From the NCBI GenBank assembly GCA_016715905.1, contig JADJXI010000004.1, forward strand, positions 310,001-374,000: a stretch of DNA of 64,000 bases, read 5' to 3'. Position numbers and translations under genes: made by a program. Positions within the stretch are counted from its first letter, which is position 1. Each line of letters starts with the position of its first letter. Shown here piece by piece: positions 8,040-17,166 of the stretch. The stretch comes from Sphingobacteriaceae bacterium. GTDB lineage: Bacteria; Bacteroidota; Bacteroidia; B-17B0; Aurantibacillaceae. Below the pieces are notes generated by a model. The model saw only the letters and a list, made by a program, of their open reading frames with translations, searched no databases and was not told where the DNA came from.

Positions 8040-8505
8040 TTTCTTGTATCGAATACTGATTCCCGTTTAAGTCAAATTCATTTTTATTTCCCATGAATTT
8101 TTGAGCGAGTGGAGAGGAAGGAGAAATGATTTTCACTTCTTTGTTTTCAAACTGAATTGAACCAATACCTGTTGCCAGATAAAAAAATCCCTTATTGGTA
8201 GCAAGTAGTGAGCCTGCTTTTATATTTTCTGTATCAGATTCTGTTTGAATTTTAAAAAGGTTTTGCAATTGATTCTCGGCACTTATCATTTGTTGAGCCA
8301 CTTTTTCTTCTTCCAGATGTAACATGGCTCTTCCGGTTTCGTGTTTATCACCGGCTGAACTTTTATTTTCTTGTTGGGCAGCATCCTTTAATTGATTGAG
8401 CTGATCGCTTAATGCGTTTATATTTTGCTGTACAAGCTGAATGCAATATTCTTTTAATCTTGGTTTTGGATTAGAATTGAAAACTGAAAATGCGGAATCA
8501 CCCAT
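8032..8505 (-). CDS. GreA/GreB C-terminal-like protein
   Basis: This 157-residue protein has a long N-terminal helical region (residues 10-95, with AGDKHETGRAML). Its C-terminal segment, with SPLAQKF and NGNQYSIQEI, resembles the FKBP-like C-terminal domain of GreA/GreB elongation factors (compare SPLGKALLGK). Members in Bacteroidota are sometimes mislabelled 3-oxoacyl-ACP synthase. The acidic tip residues of true GreA cannot be confirmed, so cleavage-stimulating activity is uncertain. It lies 7 bp downstream of pyrB and is probably the last gene of the pyrR-dinB-pyrB unit. Confidence 0.6.
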   Translation of the reverse strand: MGDSAFSVFNSNPKPRLKEYCIQLVQQNINALSDQLNQLKDAAQQENKSSAGDKHETGRAMLHLEEEKVAQQMISAENQLQNLFKIQTESDTENIKAGSLLATNKGFFYLATGIGSIQFENKEVKIISPSSPLAQKFMGNKNEFDLNGNQYSIQEII

Positions 8506-8512
8506 TTTCCAT

Positions 8513-9442
8513 TTAATTACTTTGTCGACCGGCTAATAAAAACATCACTGCCATTCGTACAGCTACTCCGTTTTCAACCTGATCGAGTATGATGGACTGA
8601 CTACTATCGGCCACATCGCTTGAAATTTCAACACCTCTGTTTATTGGGCCGGGATGCATCACCACAATCTTATTATCTAAACTTTCCAATCTTTCTTTGT
8701 TAAGACCATACATCATGGTGTATTCTCTTAGCGATGGAAAGTATTTGATATCTTGTCTTTCGTGTTGAATACGCAGCATGTTGGCCACATCGCACCAATT
8801 TAAGGCTTTCATTAAATCGGTTTCTACTTCAACACCCAGCGATGTAATGTATTTTGGAATAAGCGTTGCAGGACCGCATACTTTTACGCTAGCCCCCAAT
8901 TTTTGTAGGCAGAAAATGTTAGATAAGGCTACTCTCGAGTGTAAAATATCTCCTACAATTACAATTTTTTTACCTTTTAGGCTTCCTAATTTTTCCTGAA
9001 TAGAGAAAGCATCTAATAAAGCTTGTGTAGGATGCTCATGTGCACCGTCGCCGGCATTGATAATTTTTGATTTTACTTTTTTGGAAAGATAGATAGCGGC
9101 TCCTGCACTGGCATGACGCATCACAATCATATCCACTTTCATAGCTAAAATGTTATTTACTGTATCCACCAGCGTTTCTCCTTTTTTAACAGAGGATCCG
9201 GAGGCGGAAAAATTTATCACATCTGCACTTAATCTTTTTTGTGCAAGCTCAAATGATAATTTGGTGCGTGTAGAGTTTTCGAAGAAGAGGTTGGCAACAG
9301 TGATGTCGCGAAGTGAGGGCACTTTCTTAATGGGACGATTAATAACTTCTTTGAAATTGGAGGCTGTACTTAAAATAAGTTCGATATCACTTTTGGTAAG
9401 GTATTTTATTCCTAGGAGATGCTGAACGCTGAGACTACTCAT
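8513..9442 (-). CDS. pyrB: Aspartate carbamoyltransferase catalytic subunit
   Basis: It joins carbamoyl phosphate and aspartate in the second step of pyrimidine synthesis. The 309 residues carry the carbamoyl-phosphate motif STRTKLSFE, MRHASAGAA, HPTQALLDAFSIQ and HPGPINRGVEI. pyrI is not in the window. It follows pyrR and dinB on the same strand, so PyrR may control it. Confidence 0.97.
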   Translation of the reverse strand: MSSLSVQHLLGIKYLTKSDIELILSTASNFKEVINRPIKKVPSLRDITVANLFFENSTRTKLSFELAQKRLSADVINFSASGSSVKKGETLVDTVNNILAMKVDMIVMRHASAGAAIYLSKKVKSKIINAGDGAHEHPTQALLDAFSIQEKLGSLKGKKIVIVGDILHSRVALSNIFCLQKLGASVKVCGPATLIPKYITSLGVEVETDLMKALNWCDVANMLRIQHERQDIKYFPSLREYTMMYGLNKERLESLDNKIVVMHPGPINRGVEISSDVADSSQSIILDQVENGVAVRMAVMFLLAGRQSN

Positions 9443-9502
9443 TATTTTTTGAAATGTATAATTTCAAAAGCTAAAGGTATGTAAAAAATCCGGAACTGAA
9501 AA

Positions 9503-10015
9503 TTATTTTTTCAAATATCGTTCACGAATCACATGCAAGTGGTGTTTTGCATGTCCGCAAATGGTATATCCTATAGCCAAAACACTGCATTTACCACCGG
9601 CTGTATTGCCAATACGAAGTAATTCAGTTTCGGTAAAACTTTCGAATAAAGTAATACTAGCAGCCCGCACCGAACGGAACTCATTAATAAGATTGTTCAA
9701 ATCACGGTGACTCAAATCAACATGTTTGATATATTCATTTTCATCATAGGGTAAAGGTTGTTGCGCGTCGTTTCTGGCAAAGCGCAATGCCCTGTATGCG
9801 AAAATGCGTTCTGTATCTATAATGTGATTTAAAACCTCTTTGATGGTCCATTTTTGATCAGCGTATGCGTAATTTTCCAGATTAGGAGTTACATCAGCTA
9901 AAAGTGCTAAAGTTTCTTTTTCGTTTTCAATGAAAGCACTTTTGACATCAGGCTGCGTTACAAGTGGTATGTAATTTTCGTAATACTCGGGGTAAGTGTT
10001 TTTTTCGGGACGCAT
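9503..10015 (-). CDS. DinB-family four-helix protein
   Basis: This 170-residue protein matches the DinB/YfiT-type helical bundle. It has the helix-2 motif KWTIKEVLNHIIDTERIFAY, a central DLNNLINEFRSVR and a C-terminal GHAKHHLHVIRERY. Histidines in HIIDTE and HAKHHLHV are the expected divalent metal ligands. Family members include thiol-dependent transferases, but the substrate cannot be inferred. It sits between pyrR (2 bp away) and pyrB, which suggests cotranscription and does not establish a role in pyrimidine metabolism. Confidence 0.85.
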   Translation of the reverse strand: MRPEKNTYPEYYENYIPLVTQPDVKSAFIENEKETLALLADVTPNLENYAYADQKWTIKEVLNHIIDTERIFAYRALRFARNDAQQPLPYDENEYIKHVDLSHRDLNNLINEFRSVRAASITLFESFTETELLRIGNTAGGKCSVLAIGYTICGHAKHHLHVIRERYLKK

Positions 10016-10017
10016 GT

Positions 10018-10551
10018 TTATTTGTTCAGTAAAGTAATTCTGTCTTTTCCTTCAGTTTCTTTCCATTCCACTTTCACATTTTGCGTATCGATAGAATCTA
10101 TGGTCATGCCGGCGTATTTAGCCTGTATTGGTAAATGTCTACAAAATCTTCTATCTACTAATACTAAAAGCTCAACATCAACCGGACGTCCAAACGCTAA
10201 CATGGCATCTAAGCCGGCACGTATTGTTCTACCGGTGTAAAGTACATCGTCAACTAAAATGAGGTTTTTATCTTCAATGGTGAAATTTACATTGGTTTGA
10301 TTGGGAATAAGTTCTTTTTTCCTGAAATCATCTCTGTAAAAGGTAATATCTAATTCACCACAAAGGATATTTTTATTTTTTAATATAAGGCCTAATTCTT
10401 TTTGAATCCTGCGCGCTAAGAATATACCTCTGGGTTGTAAACCAATGATTGCTGAATTACTGAAATCATTATGAACTTCAATTAACTGGTGGCATAATCT
10501 TTTAATGGTTACGTCAAACTTTTTATTTTCAAGCAATACCTTTGGTTTCAT
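10018..10551 (-). CDS. pyrR: PyrR-type uracil phosphoribosyltransferase/regulator
   Basis: This 177-residue type I phosphoribosyltransferase-fold protein has the PRPP motif ILVDDVLYTGRTIRAGLDA and the PyrR-like GLQPRGIFLARRI. In Firmicutes PyrR binds pyr mRNA and also acts as a uracil phosphoribosyltransferase; RNA regulation in Bacteroidota is not established. Its position at the head of a run with pyrB supports a pyrimidine role. A TAAATTTG box lies 10 nt before the ATG. Confidence 0.92.
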   Translation of the reverse strand: MKPKVLLENKKFDVTIKRLCHQLIEVHNDFSNSAIIGLQPRGIFLARRIQKELGLILKNKNILCGELDITFYRDDFRKKELIPNQTNVNFTIEDKNLILVDDVLYTGRTIRAGLDAMLAFGRPVDVELLVLVDRRFCRHLPIQAKYAGMTIDSIDTQNVKVEWKETEGKDRITLLNK

Positions 10552-10561
10552 TTTGCAAATA

Positions 10562-10569
10562 CAAATTTA
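10562..10569 (-). promoter_or_regulatory. -7 box upstream of pyrR
   Basis: TAAATTTG on the minus strand, 10 nt before the pyrR ATG, fits the TAnnTTTG consensus. It predicts a very short 5' UTR with no room for a PyrR-type attenuator. Confidence 0.4.
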
Positions 10570-10586
10570 TGAAATTAACACAACAA

Positions 10587-12488
10587 TTACTTGCGTTTGG
10601 CTTCTTTAAAAAATTTAAACTCCGTTCTTCGGTTCATCTGGTACTCTTCTTCCAGACATTTTACACCATCTAAACAATTGTTCACCGGGTTTGATTCTCC
10701 CATTCCAAAAGGTTTTAACCTTATTTTGTCAATTTTCTTTGCTGATAGATAGGAGGCTACTGACTCACTTCTTTTTTGGGATAATTTTTGGTTTTCGCTA
10801 TCGGAACCTCTGGAGTCGGTATGTGAAACAATTTCTAAGTTATACTCCTTATGGTCCAACATTAATGTAGCAATTTTATCCAAAGCCGGTTTTGATTGCT
10901 CAGATATAACAAAGGAGCCAGTTTCAAAATAAATTAACTCGCGGATAACTATTTGATTAGTTTTATTTTTAGTTTGGCCATTAAACTCCATGGTAATATC
11001 GGCTTCGTTCATATAACGTAATCTGCTGATATCGGCAGGAAGAATTTTAAACTCAAACACATTATTATTGCTTTTAAATTCGGTAATGAAATCTCCACTG
11101 GAGTTTGACATGTATACTTTTTCGTCTTTATCAGAAGGAACATAGCCGGGCAAATCAAATGAAAAGGCACTGTAAGGATTAACGTTTTTAAATTCAAAAT
11201 TTCCTTCCGTGTCTGTTTTTTGAGATTGAAGCACTTTATTGTTTTTATCTTTCAATTCAATGGTTTGTTCAGAAATTGGAAATATCTTTTCTTTAATTTT
11301 CACCATTTTTCCTTTGATGCTTTGAATGAAATCCATTTCCGGATCGGCTTCTTCCAGATTTGCCAAGCGCTGAATGTCGGCCGGTAATAATTTATATTCA
11401 AATCCTATATCCGTAATGTTGAATTCAGAAATAACTACATCACTATTGGTCATCACAAATAAAGTTTTTTCGGTACAGGTATTATCAATAAATAAATTAT
11501 AATTCATTCCTTCCGTAATTTTTTCAAACGTAAATTTCCCCTCCGTTCCGGTATTGGAGGTAGCAATTACATTTTTTGAGGCATCGCGCAGATAAACATT
11601 GAGGTTTTGCATCACTTTTCGTTCTGAGTTCACAATTTTACCCTCAATAGTTAATTTTTTGGCCCTTAAATTTTCTTTAGGAATAACAAAATAAAATTTA
11701 ATGTATTCATTGCCGCTTTTCATTTTGAAAACCGACTTTTCTATTTTTTCATTTAATTTGCAGCGGCTTCGGTCAATACCCACATTAAAAATAATCCATT
11801 TAGAAGAATAGGTTTTTGAAGTTATTTTATTGGAAAAATCATCGTATTTATTTCCATCGCCAATCAATTCTAATTTTTCCTCACATTCCGGATTAAGAAT
11901 ATCTGTAACAAAACAAGCATTTAACTTACTGTATACAATTTGATAATTCATTTTTTTGGGTTCGCCAAAAAATGTAGCAAAAGCTTTATCTGCAAAGGCG
12001 TGTTCGTCTAAAATTTCAAAAAAGTCGGTTGCATCTTTCGTTTCTTTAATATACACCCTTGAATCCCCAATTACTACCACGTTTAACGTGAAAGTAGATT
12101 GTTTGCTTATCATTGGAGCAATTCCGTCGTTATAAGATGAATTAGCCTTATTTAGTGTTATTCTAAAATTAACGCTTATGTTTTCTTTTGCTCCCAGAAT
12201 CATTTTATTGAAAGCAACTCTATTTGCATCATCTGCTTTACTGTCGTTATACTGGAACTCGGTGATATTTTGACCCCAGCAATCAATTTGTTTAATGTCG
12301 AATTTGTATGGATTTTGCTTTACGGGACTGCCAAAAGCATTTTTTATGGCAGCTGGAATTATTCTATTCGTCTTTTCAAGCCCTTCATATTCTGCTTTAG
12401 TTAATAAAAGTATTTTGCTTGGTTCCTGCGAAAGTGAAATTTGCGATAAGCAAAACAATAATAGAAAATATCTGAATACTAAGTTCAT
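10587..12488 (-). CDS. OmpA-family outer-membrane/peptidoglycan-linking protein
   Basis: This 633-residue protein has a signal peptide (about 1-20), an N-terminal region of unknown fold, and two carboxypeptidase-regulatory-like beta domains (around 290-360 and 395-450). It ends in an OmpA peptidoglycan-binding domain (about 515-630), including SHTDSRGSDSENQKLSQKRS and the late RTEFKF. The family anchors the outer membrane to peptidoglycan. A short internal repeat, LPADI(Q/S)RL...EAD, follows each beta domain. It sits 35 bp upstream of pyrR but shares no evident function with it. Confidence 0.85.
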   Translation of the reverse strand: MNLVFRYFLLLFCLSQISLSQEPSKILLLTKAEYEGLEKTNRIIPAAIKNAFGSPVKQNPYKFDIKQIDCWGQNITEFQYNDSKADDANRVAFNKMILGAKENISVNFRITLNKANSSYNDGIAPMISKQSTFTLNVVVIGDSRVYIKETKDATDFFEILDEHAFADKAFATFFGEPKKMNYQIVYSKLNACFVTDILNPECEEKLELIGDGNKYDDFSNKITSKTYSSKWIIFNVGIDRSRCKLNEKIEKSVFKMKSGNEYIKFYFVIPKENLRAKKLTIEGKIVNSERKVMQNLNVYLRDASKNVIATSNTGTEGKFTFEKITEGMNYNLFIDNTCTEKTLFVMTNSDVVISEFNITDIGFEYKLLPADIQRLANLEEADPEMDFIQSIKGKMVKIKEKIFPISEQTIELKDKNNKVLQSQKTDTEGNFEFKNVNPYSAFSFDLPGYVPSDKDEKVYMSNSSGDFITEFKSNNNVFEFKILPADISRLRYMNEADITMEFNGQTKNKTNQIVIRELIYFETGSFVISEQSKPALDKIATLMLDHKEYNLEIVSHTDSRGSDSENQKLSQKRSESVASYLSAKKIDKIRLKPFGMGESNPVNNCLDGVKCLEEEYQMNRRTEFKFFKEAKRK

Positions 12489-12553
12489 GTTTTGTGTATC
12501 CCACTAAAATAAATAAAATTTATTAGAGATACCAAAATATACTCATATTGTTC

Positions 12554-13006
12554 TTACTCTTTGTTCTTGCTATCGATGAATATGGTTACCGGACCGTTAT
12601 TTATTAAATTTATTTCCATGAAAGCTCCAAATTGCCCGGTTTTCACTTGATTTTTGCAACGGTTTTGCATTTGTAAAATAAAGTATTCATAAAGTGGCTT
12701 AGCTATATCCGGTTTCGCTGCTTTTATGAATGAAGGACGATTTCCTTTTTTGGTGGAGGCATGTAATGTAAATTGACTAACAATCATTAAATGTCCGTTA
12801 ATTTCATTCAAATCTTTATTCATTTTCCCATCTTCATCCTCAAATATTCGCAATGCAGTAATTTTCTGAGCAAGCCATTCAGCATCATCCTTCGTATCAT
12901 TTTCTTCTATACCAACTAAAACTACCAAACCTTGCGAAATAGAAGAGAAAACATTTTCATTGATAAACAATTCTGCCTTTTTTACACGCTGAATAATAAC
13001 TCTCAT
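12554..13006 (-). CDS. dtd: D-aminoacyl-tRNA deacylase
   Basis: It hydrolyses D-amino acids from mischarged tRNA. The 150 residues are the standard size, with MRVIIQRVKKAEL at the start, the SQFTLHASTKKGNRPSF active-site motif and the C-terminal NNGPVTIFIDS, which includes the cross-subunit Gly-Pro motif. It is divergent from the lipoprotein at 13039, with 32 bp between starts. Confidence 0.96.
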   Translation of the reverse strand: MRVIIQRVKKAELFINENVFSSISQGLVVLVGIEENDTKDDAEWLAQKITALRIFEDEDGKMNKDLNEINGHLMIVSQFTLHASTKKGNRPSFIKAAKPDIAKPLYEYFILQMQNRCKNQVKTGQFGAFMEINLINNGPVTIFIDSKNKE

Positions 13007-13014
13007 AATTTTTA

Positions 13015-13022
13015 TATATTTG
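13015..13022 (+). promoter_or_regulatory. -7 box upstream of the 13039 lipoprotein
   Basis: TATATTTG matches TAnnTTTG and ends 16 nt before the ATG. It lies in the 32 bp divergent gap with dtd. Confidence 0.4.
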
Positions 13023-13038
13023 ATAAAAATAGATAAAA

Positions 13039-14019
13039 ATGAAAAAATTAGTTATTTATACTGCAATAACTTTATTAGCATTCACATCTTGCAAAAAGAA
13101 AGAGACAAGTCCTGAGCCGGAACCTGAACCGGTAGTGAATCCGGGGCCAGCATGTCCTACTTGTGATTTTCCTCCAACTAAATGGGTTTCAACGGGGAGT
13201 GGACCTAAATTAATTTTCAAGTTTAAGTTCGACAGCATGCAAGTGCGTTTAAATAATTTGGCACAACCTACTGTGGTTGCTGCAGGTAATGCCGGGCAAA
13301 GTCCGGTTTTCAATGGAATGTCAGCGCATTACATAGAATTAGCGCAAACGGACATGACGCAAGTTGGTGGTGGCACGATTTTATATAAAGCCAATGAAAC
13401 TGAATGTGGAGGCAGCAAGGCCATTACCTTTTGTGAATCGGTTGTTTGTGCCGAAGGAGATACTTGTTTTTCAATACCTTTTAGCTCAATTACTCCAGGA
13501 ACTTACAAATGGCTACGTGTTTCATTGGCCTATCAGAATTATGATATTAAAGTAAGAGCGAATGGGCAAAATTTGGTTGGTACCATTGGGTCATTTGTTG
13601 GATTTAATACCTATGTGACTAAATATAAAATGAAAACTGCAGTGATGACGCCAACTGCCGGTGGTGGAGCAGGTAATCATTTACAAGGATATTGGGGGTT
13701 TTACACCTCAGTTTCAGGTGTTGAATACAAAAGCGATGGCCAAGCGCCGGCAACTACGGTTGTTAATCCTAATTTTGCGAATTCACCCATTCCTCCAGGT
13801 AGTTGTTTAGTAACCGGAGAATTTTACAATACGATTACTTCTTCCAATGCACCCTTGGTGATAACAGGAACCGAAACACAAGATAAAGTGATTACCATTT
13901 CCTTGTCAACCAACAAAAGTTTTGAATGGAAAGAAATGACATTTGACGGAATATTTGAACCGGGCATTGGCGAAACCGTTGTTGATATGGGCTTAAGGGG
14001 AATGATTCCTAAGTATTAA
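13039..14019 (+). CDS. Hypothetical lipoprotein
   Basis: This 326-residue protein has a lipoprotein signal peptide ending FTSC, so Cys18 would be lipidated. A KKKETSPEPEPEP linker and a GPACPTCDFPP segment follow. Paired cysteines recur (ETECGG, TFCESVVCAEGDTCF). The rest is Gly/Thr/Val-rich and probably all-beta. I recognise no catalytic motif. Its lipobox and KKK start resemble the small lipoproteins at 1.1-2.9 kb, but it lacks their C-x-C signature. Confidence 0.75.
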   Translation: MKKLVIYTAITLLAFTSCKKKETSPEPEPEPVVNPGPACPTCDFPPTKWVSTGSGPKLIFKFKFDSMQVRLNNLAQPTVVAAGNAGQSPVFNGMSAHYIELAQTDMTQVGGGTILYKANETECGGSKAITFCESVVCAEGDTCFSIPFSSITPGTYKWLRVSLAYQNYDIKVRANGQNLVGTIGSFVGFNTYVTKYKMKTAVMTPTAGGGAGNHLQGYWGFYTSVSGVEYKSDGQAPATTVVNPNFANSPIPPGSCLVTGEFYNTITSSNAPLVITGTETQDKVITISLSTNKSFEWKEMTFDGIFEPGIGETVVDMGLRGMIPKY

Positions 14020-14025
14020 AAATTT

Positions 14026-14052
14026 AAAAGCCGATGTTTTATCGGCTTTTTA
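14026..14052. terminator. Bidirectional terminator between convergent genes
   Basis: AAAAGCCGAT pairs with ATCGGCTTTT around GTTTT. T runs flank it on both strands, and it lies between the stops of the + lipoprotein and the - DUF983 gene. Confidence 0.85.
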
Positions 14053-14430
14053 TTTGTCTTTGTGTTTCACAAAGATATTTATCCAAACCAATCTGCTGGT
14101 TCTATACATTACCGGAATAAGTAATAATAAAAGTATAGTAAAACTGATTAAATAATTTTTTGGATCAAACCCAATTAAATAATAATGGATGCCAAAAATA
14201 ATCAACCCAATTAATACCGATAAACCGTAGTTAATATACATGGCGCCATAATAGAAACCGGGTTCTTTCTCAAAATTTAGTCCGCATTGCTCACACGACT
14301 TATTCATTTTATCAAACAATTTTAACTTATAAGGATTATTATCAATAAAAAACATTCCTTTTCCGCACTGCGGACATTTATTCTTAAAAATGCTGGATAG
14401 TTTATGAATCATAGCAAAATATTGCAGCAC
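14050..14430 (-). CDS. DUF983-family membrane protein
   Basis: Two Cys pairs (CPQCGKGMFF and CEQCGLNF) suggest a zinc ribbon in the N-terminal cytoplasmic part. Two hydrophobic segments follow (GLSVLIGLIIFGIHYYLIGF and SFTILLLLLIPVMY). This matches the DUF983 family, common in Bacteroidota and of unknown function. The longest frame has 126 residues; an internal Met at residue 7 (14412) fits the family start MIHKLSSIFKNKCPQCG better. Confidence 0.8.
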   Translation of the reverse strand: MLQYFAMIHKLSSIFKNKCPQCGKGMFFIDNNPYKLKLFDKMNKSCEQCGLNFEKEPGFYYGAMYINYGLSVLIGLIIFGIHYYLIGFDPKNYLISFTILLLLLIPVMYRTSRLVWINIFVKHKDK

Positions 14431-14549
14431 AAATTTATAAAATAGAGAGAATCAATGCAGATTACATGATTAGAATCATTAACACGTTGTTATCAATAAA
14501 TAGTAAAGAAGGGGGTGGGAATTACCATACTTACTTTTAAATTTAACCT

Positions 14550-15842
14550 ATGAATCATCTGCCGGTTTTTGTAGAACAATTATCCACACGGATGAAATAT
14601 ATTTTTGATGTATTGGTACAAAACGAATATGGTCTTTCCGTTTTGTTTATTACAGATGAGGACGAATTCAAAAAAGTGCCGGGCGCCAAGATTAATTTTT
14701 CAAAACGAGAAATAAAAGATGCCATTCAGATTATACCGCATTCTATTTTATCTGATTTTTCAATAAAAGACTATCCTGTTGAAGTGTATTCCCATCAGTC
14801 ATTTCAGAAAATTTTCTTTAAAACCGGTAAAAATGAAATTCCCTTTGATTTATTCGGAGCCTCATTTTGGTTATTGAGCAGGTATGAAGAGTATTTACCA
14901 CATAAAACCGATTCTTTTAACCGGTTTCATTTTAAATCGTCGTTAGCTTACCAACATAATTTCTTGCATCTACCTTTAATTAATATATGGATGGATAAAT
15001 TGAATAATTTGATTTGCGAAAAATACCCGGATTTCAAAATAACACCTAGAACTTTTAATTTCATTTCGAGCTTTGATGTGGATAACGCTTTCCGATATAA
15101 AAACAAGGGTTTTATCCGTACATGCGCAGGTTATTTATTAGATGTGTTTCATTTTAATTGGAAGAGTATAGTGGATAGATCCAAAGTATTGTTGAATAAA
15201 ATACCTGACCCTTTTAATAATTTCGATTTTATTATACAGGCTAACAAACAAAGAAATATTCAAAGTATTTTTTTCTTTCTACTAGGAGATTATGGTATTA
15301 ATGATAAAAATATTTCAGCAACCAAAAAAAAATTTCAGGTTTTAATCAAGCACATTGGCGATTATTCAGCTATTGGAATCCATCCTTCTTATGCTTCGGG
15401 TAAAAACTTAAAGCAATTGAAAATTGAAGTGAGTCGCTTGGCCAATATTACGCATCGTCAGGTTTTTAATAGTCGCCAGCATTTTGCTGTTCTTAAGTTT
15501 CCTTATACCTACAATGCCTTGTTGCAGGCCGGTATAACCGATGATTATTCCATGGGGTATACCAACATGAATGGATTCAGAGCATCGTATTGTTATCCTT
15601 ATAAATGGTACAATATTGAAGAGGAATCGGTTAGTTCTTTACTGATTCATTCATTTGTATTTTCCGCTAATACCGTTGATTATTTAAAAAATATTCATCA
15701 GCATACTTTTATTGAAGAGATAAAAGGAATGGTGGAAGAAACTAAAAAATTTGGAGGCGAATTAATTTCTGTTTTTCATAATGACGCGTTGACTCCGGAG
15801 ATGAAATTGAATTACGAAGCGTTTTTGAAATTAATCGATTAG
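14550..15842 (+). CDS. Polysaccharide deacetylase-like protein (DUF7033 + NodB-like)
   Basis: The 430 residues begin with a domain seen in Bacteroidota deacetylases (FDLFGASFWLLSRYEEYLPH). A NodB-like region follows, with SFDVDNAFRY (metal-binding Asp), GIHPSYASG (the expected His) and HNDAL near the end. The enzyme would remove acetyl groups from a cell-envelope or exopolysaccharide sugar; the substrate is unknown. It overlaps the convergent NUDIX gene by 12 bp. Confidence 0.8.
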   Translation: MNHLPVFVEQLSTRMKYIFDVLVQNEYGLSVLFITDEDEFKKVPGAKINFSKREIKDAIQIIPHSILSDFSIKDYPVEVYSHQSFQKIFFKTGKNEIPFDLFGASFWLLSRYEEYLPHKTDSFNRFHFKSSLAYQHNFLHLPLINIWMDKLNNLICEKYPDFKITPRTFNFISSFDVDNAFRYKNKGFIRTCAGYLLDVFHFNWKSIVDRSKVLLNKIPDPFNNFDFIIQANKQRNIQSIFFFLLGDYGINDKNISATKKKFQVLIKHIGDYSAIGIHPSYASGKNLKQLKIEVSRLANITHRQVFNSRQHFAVLKFPYTYNALLQAGITDDYSMGYTNMNGFRASYCYPYKWYNIEEESVSSLLIHSFVFSANTVDYLKNIHQHTFIEEIKGMVEETKKFGGELISVFHNDALTPEMKLNYEAFLKLID

Positions 15843-16466
15843 ATTTAATGTATCGTTAATTAAATCCACAATAGTTGGATAAGTATCCGGTAAAACGAAT
15901 TGTTTGATTTTCTTTTTATCCATCCATTCTACCGCCTCAATATTTTCTTCCGTTTGTGGCACTAATTTACCCGTATAATTAGTAACCATATGAAACCAAT
16001 ATGTTCTTTTAAGTGCGTATGAGTTTTTGTATTTGTAAATATGAAATGTAGAGGGAAGACGAGCTATTATTTTCAGATTTTTCACGTTGCACTCTTCTTC
16101 ACATTCTCTAAGGGCGCAGGCTTCTATGCTTTCGCCTTTATCTAATTTCCCTTTAGGTAAATCCCATTTACCTAATCTTCGGATAAAAAGATATTCTTTT
16201 TCTTTTTGAATTAATCCGCCTCCTGCTTCTATATAATGGAATTTTTTAAAAAAGTTTAGGGTATTTTCAAATGCTGAATCCGGAATGCTATAAATTTTTT
16301 GGATAGTGCTATCTGAAACTTTTTCGTTTAAAAAATTTTGTAGAAAATGGTCAAGCGATTGGTGATGGGTTTGATTGTAAATGTTGGTTTTGGGACTCAA
16401 CGCACTCAGTTCGTTAGGGTGCTGTATTACAATTATTTTATTATTAAAGTATATTTTTTTGTTCAT
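15831..16466 (-). CDS. NUDIX hydrolase
   Basis: The 211 residues contain a C-terminal NUDIX domain with the box GKLDKGESIEACALRECEEEC. REcEEE carries the metal-binding glutamates, although the usual glycine near the box end is replaced. About 70 N-terminal residues precede the domain. The Bacteroidota family clears nucleoside diphosphate derivatives; the substrate is unknown. It is divergent from pyrE with a 43 bp gap. Confidence 0.88.
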   Translation of the reverse strand: MNKKIYFNNKIIVIQHPNELSALSPKTNIYNQTHHQSLDHFLQNFLNEKVSDSTIQKIYSIPDSAFENTLNFFKKFHYIEAGGGLIQKEKEYLFIRRLGKWDLPKGKLDKGESIEACALRECEEECNVKNLKIIARLPSTFHIYKYKNSYALKRTYWFHMVTNYTGKLVPQTEENIEAVEWMDKKKIKQFVLPDTYPTIVDLINDTLNLID

Positions 16467-16497
16467 AAAATTACCATTTTAGGTAGGCAACTAATTT

Positions 16498-16505
16498 TAA
16501 CTTTG
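16498..16505 (+). promoter_or_regulatory. -7 box directly before pyrE
   Basis: TAACTTTG matches TAnnTTTG and ends 4 nt before the pyrE ATG. Transcription would start at or within a few bases of the start codon, so the mRNA could be leaderless. No TTG -33 element is visible. Confidence 0.4.
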
Positions 16506-16509
16506 TTGT

Positions 16510-17163
16510 ATGACTTCATTTGATGAGCCCGCATATAAAATTGCTGAATTTTTATTACAAATAAAAGCGATAAAATTACAACCGGATAACCCATTTACCT
16601 GGGCCAGTGGTTGGAAATCGCCAATTTATTGCGATAACCGAAAAACTTTATCTTATCCTGCAATTCGTACGTATATACGCCAGCAATTTGTTAATTCTAT
16701 CAATAGCAATTTCGCAAAACCCGATGTAATAGCAGGGGTTGCCACAGGTGGTATAGCCTTAGGGGCCTTAGTTGCTCAGGAGATGAATTTACCATTTGTT
16801 TATGTAAGAAGTGAAGCTAAAAAGCATGGATTAACCAATATGATTGAAGGAGAAATTAACAGCAGTCAGAGTGTTGTTGTTATAGAAGATTTGATTAGTA
16901 CCGGAGGAAGTAGTTTAAAGGCAGTTGAAGCCTTGCGTGAAAAAGGATGTGATGTTAAAGGAATGGTGGCGATTTTTACTTATGGATTTGAGAATGCAAC
17001 AGAGAATTTCAATAAAGCAAAATGTAACTTAAAAACATTAACTAACTATGACGTTTTAATTAAAACAGCTTTGAGTAAGAATTATGTTTCTGAAAAAGAC
17101 ATAGATAGTTTAACAAACTGGCGCATAGATCCTGCAAACTGGAATAGTAAATTAATTAAATAA
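16510..17163 (+). CDS. pyrE: Orotate phosphoribosyltransferase
   Basis: It converts orotate and PRPP to OMP, the fifth step of pyrimidine synthesis. The 217 residues include FTWASGWKSPIYCDNRK, KKHGLTNMIEG and the PRPP motif VVVIEDLISTGGSSLKAVEAL. A SIMPL-domain gene follows after 3 bp. pyrE is about 6 kb from the pyrR-pyrB unit. Confidence 0.97.
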   Translation: MTSFDEPAYKIAEFLLQIKAIKLQPDNPFTWASGWKSPIYCDNRKTLSYPAIRTYIRQQFVNSINSNFAKPDVIAGVATGGIALGALVAQEMNLPFVYVRSEAKKHGLTNMIEGEINSSQSVVVIEDLISTGGSSLKAVEALREKGCDVKGMVAIFTYGFENATENFNKAKCNLKTLTNYDVLIKTALSKNYVSEKDIDSLTNWRIDPANWNSKLIK

Positions 17164-17166
17164 ATT

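Noticed and set aside
10552..10586. PyrR-binding attenuator before pyrR
   Set aside because: Only 35 bp separate the genes and the -7 box lies within them, leaving no room for the three-hairpin leader.
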